Assembly (NCBI RefSeq): GCF_037652055.1
Contig: NZ_JBBKAH010000009.1
Coordinates: 1 to 64,000 of the forward strand
Source: Pelagibius sp037652055
Lineage (GTDB): Bacteria > Pseudomonadota > Alphaproteobacteria > Kiloniellales > Kiloniellaceae
Direction of reading: 5' to 3'
DNA length: 64,000 nt
Below the pieces are notes generated by a model. The model did not search any database and had not been told where the DNA came from. It worked only from the letters and a program-made list of their open reading frames with translations. The translations under genes were made by a program, and so were the position numbers. Position 1 is the stretch's first letter. Every line of letters begins with the position of its first letter. This document shows, piece after piece, positions 60,385-64,000 of this stretch.

Positions 60385-60404
60385 GAATCCCCCTGGGCTC
60401 GCCA
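60385..60404 (+). repeat. Candidate attachment site, right copy
   Basis: GAATCCCCCTGGGCTCGCCA, matching the tRNA-Lys 3' end at 58847-58866 in 17 of 20 positions. The preceding bases CGGACGTAG also resemble the tRNA T stem, so it may be a decayed tRNA fragment left by integration. Confidence 0.5.
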
Positions 60405-60471
60405 TTTACCCATGTATTTCAATCGACAGGACGCCAAGAGCCGCGGCGGAATCAGCCCGCACGCCGGCCTG

Positions 60472-61497
60472 TTATTGGCCGCGTGCCTCGCGGAAGGTCA
60501 CCAGGCGCTTCTGCGTCTCGTCCCACAAGGCCAGGCGTACGCAGCCGAGACTCTGCCACAGGGTGAGGCGGCTCGCCGCGGCGAGTTCGGGGTAGTCGCG
60601 CAGCACGCGCGGCAAGCGATAGAAGGGAATGCGGCTGGCCAGGTGATGGACGTGGTGGATGCCGATGTTGGCCGTCAGCCAGCGCAGGATGCCCGGCAAG
60701 TGGTAGTGCGAGCTGCCGCGCAGCGCGGCCTCCTGCGGACACCACGCGGCGCCGGCGGCCCAGTAGGTTTCCTCGAACTGGTGCTGCACGAAGAACAGCC
60801 AGATGCCGGCGGCGCCGGCCGCCAGGGTGATCGGCAGCTGGACCAGCAGGAATGGCCCGACGCCGACCGCCCAGATCAGGCCGCCGGCGAGGCCGGCCAC
60901 GGCGAGGTTGGTCGCCATGGCGCTGATCCAGTCCCGCCGGCCGCGGCCCGGGCCGGGCGGCAGGCGGTGGCGCAGCAGAAAGAGATAGGCCGGGCCGAGG
61001 CCGAACATCACCAGGGGGTGACGGTAGGCGCGATAGCGCAGGCGGCCCCAGAAGCCGAGGCTCCGGTACTCGCCGATGGTCAGGGTATCGATGTCGCCGG
61101 TGCCGCGCCGGGTCAGGTTGCCCGAGCTGGCGTGGTGCACCGCGTGGGCGCGCCGCCAGGCGTCGTAGGGCGTCAGTGTGAGAACGCCGATCGCGCGCCC
61201 GAGCCAGTCATTCAGTCGACGCTGGCGAAAGAAGGCGCCGTGGCCGCAGTCGTGCTGGATCATGAAGAGACGCAGGAGCAGGCCGGCGGCGAGCAGGGAA
61301 GGCAGCAGAGAGACTTCCCAATAGCCCAGATAGACCGCCGCCCAGGCGAGTGCCCACAACCCGGCGAACGGCAGCAGGGTCACCGCGACCTCGAAAAGGC
61401 TGCGGACTGAACTGGGATCGCGGTAGGCGGCCAGCAGACGGATCCATGGCTGCGGTGCGGGGGCGGCGTAGGCGCCGGCGTGCTGTCTCTCGTTCAC
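60472..61497 (-). CDS. Fatty acid desaturase family protein
   Basis: Membrane di-iron desaturase of 341 residues. Three histidine boxes are HDCGH (82-86), HAVHH (118-122) and HHVHH (near 285-290), in the order and spacing of acyl-lipid desaturases. Four or more membrane helices are visible. Start is GTG 61497. It could be an acyl-lipid delta-9 or delta-12 type desaturase or a carotenoid-modifying relative; the substrate is not told. Placement next to a cold-shock gene fits a role in membrane fluidity but does not prove it. Confidence 0.9.
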   Translation of the reverse strand: MNERQHAGAYAAPAPQPWIRLLAAYRDPSSVRSLFEVAVTLLPFAGLWALAWAAVYLGYWEVSLLPSLLAAGLLLRLFMIQHDCGHGAFFRQRRLNDWLGRAIGVLTLTPYDAWRRAHAVHHASSGNLTRRGTGDIDTLTIGEYRSLGFWGRLRYRAYRHPLVMFGLGPAYLFLLRHRLPPGPGRGRRDWISAMATNLAVAGLAGGLIWAVGVGPFLLVQLPITLAAGAAGIWLFFVQHQFEETYWAAGAAWCPQEAALRGSSHYHLPGILRWLTANIGIHHVHHLASRIPFYRLPRVLRDYPELAAASRLTLWQSLGCVRLALWDETQKRLVTFREARGQ

Positions 61498-61637
61498 GTC
61501 TGCGGTTCAGCTAGTCGGTTATTTCAGTCAGTCGGTCTTTTCAATCAGCCTGTCGCCAGCTTCGCATCCAAAGATAAAAATCTCGAGAATCGTCCGGCGT
61601 CACAGCCCGGGGTACAGCCCCGGAGACGTCAGCAGGG

Positions 61638-61696
61638 AGCCGCCGCCCTTTTGCGGGCGGCGGCTCTCAGCTTGCAAGGCGGCCCTTTTGGGCCGC
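61638..61696 (-). terminator. Two strong hairpins downstream of the cold-shock gene
   Basis: AGCCGCCGCCC (61638-61648) pairs with GGGCGGCGGCT (61655-61665), and GCGGCCC (61679-61685) pairs with GGGCCGC (61690-61696). They lie just past the cold-shock stop on the minus strand. No clear T-run follows, so they may act as mRNA 3' stabilisers as well as terminators. Confidence 0.6.
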
Positions 61697-61702
61697 TGTG
61701 CG

Positions 61703-61912
61703 TTACTCGACCTCGATGGCGCCGACGGCCAGCTTGCCGCTGCGCGCGTCGGTCTCGGTCTCGAACTTCACCTTCTGGCCTTCGCGCAGGCCGAGAATGC
61801 CGGCGCGCTCAAGGGCGGTGGCGTGGACGAAGACGTCCTTCTGGCCATCGTCCGGCTGGATGAAGCCGTAGCCGCGCTGGTCGTTGTAGAACTTTACGGT
61901 GCCTGAAGTCAT
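61703..61912 (-). CDS. Cold-shock protein (CspA family)
   Basis: A 69-residue single-stranded nucleic-acid binder. The motifs RGYGFI (13-18, RNP1) and DVFVHA (26-31, RNP2) are intact, with the starting strand SGTVKFYN. Such proteins melt RNA structure; some are cold-induced, others constitutive. It has a leader of up to 240 bases before the next gene and a strong hairpin pair after it. Confidence 0.95.
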   Translation of the reverse strand: MTSGTVKFYNDQRGYGFIQPDDGQKDVFVHATALERAGILGLREGQKVKFETETDARSGKLAVGAIEVE

Positions 61913-62155
61913 GGGAATTGCCTCATGTATACGGGTTGCACGTGGGGTTCGGCGCGCAAGTCGCGGCCGATTGCCCGGATGGTCGATTTTGGGGAGTTAG
62001 TCTGAAACGTGCACGCCCGTCGATGACGCAGCGAAGCGGCCCAGTCCGTCGGCCAAAGATCGTTGGTATGTAGGTAGGCGCCGCGGCGGCAAATTGCAAG
62101 CTCCCTGTGGCCGGCGCACCGCCGTCAGTGGCGTCACCTTCAATCGGGACGTTCC

Positions 62156-62461
62156 TCAGTCGTCTTCGCGGGTGTCCTGGTCGTCGCGTGCCAGCAGCAT
62201 CAGATTGGCGGCCAGCGAGACCGAGCCGAAGGTGATGAAGAGGCCGAAGAACAGCAGGAAGATGACCAGCCAGGGAGAGTCGCTGCCCATCGCCAGACTG
62301 CGCAGGCCGGCGAGGTCGGCGGCCAGGATGGCGATGCCGAACAGTGCTCCGGCGCCCAGCCCCATGGCCAGGTGACGCAGGACGAAGCGCAGAGCAGCCT
62401 TGTCGTTCGGGCTCAGCAAGCCGTCTTCTCCCTCGATCCCGGCAGTCCCGCCGCTGCCCAT
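62156..62461 (-). CDS. Small unknown membrane protein
   Basis: Not recognised. A 101-residue protein with two membrane helices (about 30-50, LAMGLGAGALFGIAILAADLA, and 62-88, SPWLVIFLLFFGLFITFGSVSLAANLMLL) and a charged C-terminus (ARDDQDTREDD). Start ATG 62461. It lies between msrQ and the cold-shock gene on the same strand. No function is proposed. Confidence 0.7.
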   Translation of the reverse strand: MGSGGTAGIEGEDGLLSPNDKAALRFVLRHLAMGLGAGALFGIAILAADLAGLRSLAMGSDSPWLVIFLLFFGLFITFGSVSLAANLMLLARDDQDTREDD

Positions 62462-62589
62462 GAATTTTCGCCGCTGCGCTAAAGGCGCCGACAGCAGAGA
62501 ATCGGCAGGGCACTCTGCCGCCGCAAGGAGAAACTAGGAGGCGGATTGTCGCATCGCTGCGGCTGCCCGGCGCTGCCGCCGTCCGCGTC

Positions 62590-63444
62590 TCAGGACGGCA
62601 GCCGCAGAGCCTTGCGCAATCCCGCATGACCACGCAGCGGCCGCAGCAGCATCGCCGGCAGCGGCAGCGCGAGGATCGCCATGACCCACCACATCGGCCT
62701 GACCTGGTAGCTGAAATCGAGGTTGGCCAGCAGCACGCGCCCGGCAGGAATGCCGCTGGCGGCCGCGTACCAGGCAAATTCCAGCGCCGCTGCCGCGATG
62801 CCCGACAGTACCGCCACCGCGAGCATGCCCGCCGGCGTGCGCGGCGTGACTGCCAGGCGGTGCAGCATCAGGCCGACGAAGACGCCGCTCAGCAGCACCG
62901 CTTGGGAGACGTCGGACTTCGATTGCATGAAGAAGTGCAGCAGGCCCAGCGCGGTCAGGACGTAGACCGCGCGGTGCAGCCGCTTCCAGTTGCGCCTGAG
63001 GCGTCGCATCGCCGCGTCGAAGGAGGTCGTCGCCAAGACCGCCAGACCGAGCAGGGCGGCAAAGCCGATGGTCAGGTAGATGCGGCTGGCGATCTCGCTG
63101 GCGACCTTCGCGAGGTTCCAGCTCTGGTCGCCGATGTAGAGCGTCAGGTGGCCGGCGATATAGGCGAAGGCGGCGACGCCCAGCATGCGGCGGATGGCAA
63201 CCAGCCGGGACCAGGCGAGCAGGCCCTTCAGCGGCGTCACCGCCAGCGAGGCGAGCAGGAAGTAGAGCGTCCAGGTGCCGGTCAGGTGGGTTGCGGCCTT
63301 CAACGGTTCGGCACCGAGGCCGCCCGTCACGAAGGCGGAGGCGATCCACAGCGCAGGCGCTATGACCGCCGCGAAGGCCGCAGCGTGCAAAAGCGACAAG
63401 CGTCCCGCTCTGTCGGTCCAGGGAACCAGGTCATCGATCCGCAT
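62590..63444 (-). CDS. msrQ: Methionine sulfoxide reductase heme-binding subunit MsrQ
   Basis: Membrane b-type heme protein that feeds electrons to the periplasmic reductase MsrP. The 284 residues contain the six-helix ferric-reductase-like core: LAVTPLKGL, RRMLGVAAFAYIAGHLTLY, RNWKRLHRAVYVLTALGLLHFF, with the heme histidines in GHLTLY, RLHRAVY and LLHFF. ATG 63444 was chosen after GGAAGC. The usual partner msrP is not in the window, though it may be elsewhere. Confidence 0.88.
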   Translation of the reverse strand: MRIDDLVPWTDRAGRLSLLHAAAFAAVIAPALWIASAFVTGGLGAEPLKAATHLTGTWTLYFLLASLAVTPLKGLLAWSRLVAIRRMLGVAAFAYIAGHLTLYIGDQSWNLAKVASEIASRIYLTIGFAALLGLAVLATTSFDAAMRRLRRNWKRLHRAVYVLTALGLLHFFMQSKSDVSQAVLLSGVFVGLMLHRLAVTPRTPAGMLAVAVLSGIAAAALEFAWYAAASGIPAGRVLLANLDFSYQVRPMWWVMAILALPLPAMLLRPLRGHAGLRKALRLPS

Positions 63445-63733
63445 CAGCTTCCTTTCGCTCAAGCGCGGGCGGCACGGCAGATATAGCCATTTCCGGCGGC
63501 GAAGGGGACCACCCCTCACGAAGATGTGGTACGCCCGTGAGGTCGGCGGCGGCTGCGGGCTGCGCGTGGTAAAGCGCCCGGGCGCGCCAGCGGTTAAGGG
63601 CGCAGGGGATGGCGGCGCCGAACCCAGGTTCCGCTTCGGGATTCCGGGTTAACCGGGAACGTCCGATGGTAACCGAACGTTAAAACAAAAGGTGCAGGCT
63701 TGGGGCATGCGAGAGCATGAACGAGGTTGAGCA

Positions 63734-63952
63734 ATGTCTGACCGAAACTTCTTCGATGCAGCGCGTTGGATCTCCGATGCCTTCCGTGCCGGAATCTTCG
63801 CGCGGGTGAACTCCAACGGCGATCTGGCGTTGGACGTGGTCAATGCCTGCCCCAGGGCGACCGAAGAACTGCTCAACCGCCTGAGCGGCAATTCCGAGTC
63901 CGTCATTCTGACGCTGCCGAAGCCGGACAGCGACGTCCTCTACGTCAACTGA
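63734..63952 (+). CDS. Small unknown protein
   Basis: Not recognised. A 72-residue soluble protein (SDRNFFDAARWISDAFRAG start; DLALDVVNACPRATEELLNRL; ILTLPKPDSDVLYVN end). GAGGTTGAG lies just before the ATG. Its codon use looks normal. Two short imperfect direct repeats of G(T/G)TAACCG...AACGT lie upstream (about 63648-63682). The last 48 bases of the window hold no feature. Confidence 0.6.
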   Translation: MSDRNFFDAARWISDAFRAGIFARVNSNGDLALDVVNACPRATEELLNRLSGNSESVILTLPKPDSDVLYVN

Positions 63953-64000
63953 CGCTTTCCGAGACGGCCAGCGGCGCCGTGTGGGCGCCCGCCGGCTTCA

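Overview
The window is a GC-rich alphaproteobacterial chromosome segment. Gene order (dgt-argS-SPOR-nagZ-M50-scpA-scpB-tatABC-serS-surE-pcm-LysM/LytM, yajC-secD-secF, a PopZ-type gene before valS, a TrmFO homologue) and protein style point to the Rhodospirillales/Kiloniellales neighbourhood; species cannot be fixed from the sequence alone. Almost all of it is ordinary chromosome: I see no prophage, insertion sequence, CRISPR array, rRNA operon or biosynthetic cluster.

Layout. 1-4.3 kb: end of a PopZ-like polar organizer gene, valS, and a DUF6314 gene whose start lies on a 33-bp palindrome. 4.4-8.6 kb: bioY, ilvD, an MlrC-type M81 peptidase. 8.8-12.2 kb: a tandem PilZ protein, a GIY-YIG nuclease gene sandwiched between two REP-like repeats, an MFS transporter and a rhomboid protease. 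12.4-13.6 kb: xthA and erpA. 13.8-30.1 kb: a long, tightly packed co-directional block for nucleotide pool control, tRNA charging, cell-wall recycling, chromosome condensation, Tat export and cell-wall/repair functions, with an orphan ABC ATPase and a YeeE/YedE transporter inserted. 30.4-38.6 kb: DUF502, ABM monooxygenase, DUF815 ATPase, yajC-secDF, homologues of two mitochondrial complex I assembly factors (NDUFAF3- and NDUFAF6-like), sodB and a PuuD-like membrane protein. 38.7-46.0 kb: trmFO, a class III cyclase and a divergent RND efflux pair. 46.1-50.5 kb: a tandem repeat array, a GNAT gene, uvrA and divergent ssb. 50.6-58.7 kb: an ASCH/winged-helix protein, a Tat-exported TRAP-type binding protein overlapping a PAS histidine kinase, gyrA and coaD. 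58.8-60.4 kb: tRNA-Lys(TTT) followed by a lower-GC islet with two orphan membrane proteins and an imperfect copy of the tRNA 3' end at its far side. 60.5-64 kb: fatty acid desaturase, cold-shock protein, small membrane protein, msrQ and a small unknown gene.

The most unusual material is not a large gene cluster but small-scale structure: the REP-(GIY-YIG)-REP cassette at 9.4-10.05 kb, the tRNA-Lys-anchored islet, the palindrome at 3862-3894, a tandem REP array that supplies the C-terminus of a GNAT protein, a leader hairpin before the YeeE gene that contains an anti-Shine-Dalgarno-like arm, and three families of bipartite intergenic repeats. Sequence searches could not be run, so family names rest on recognised motifs and gene order.
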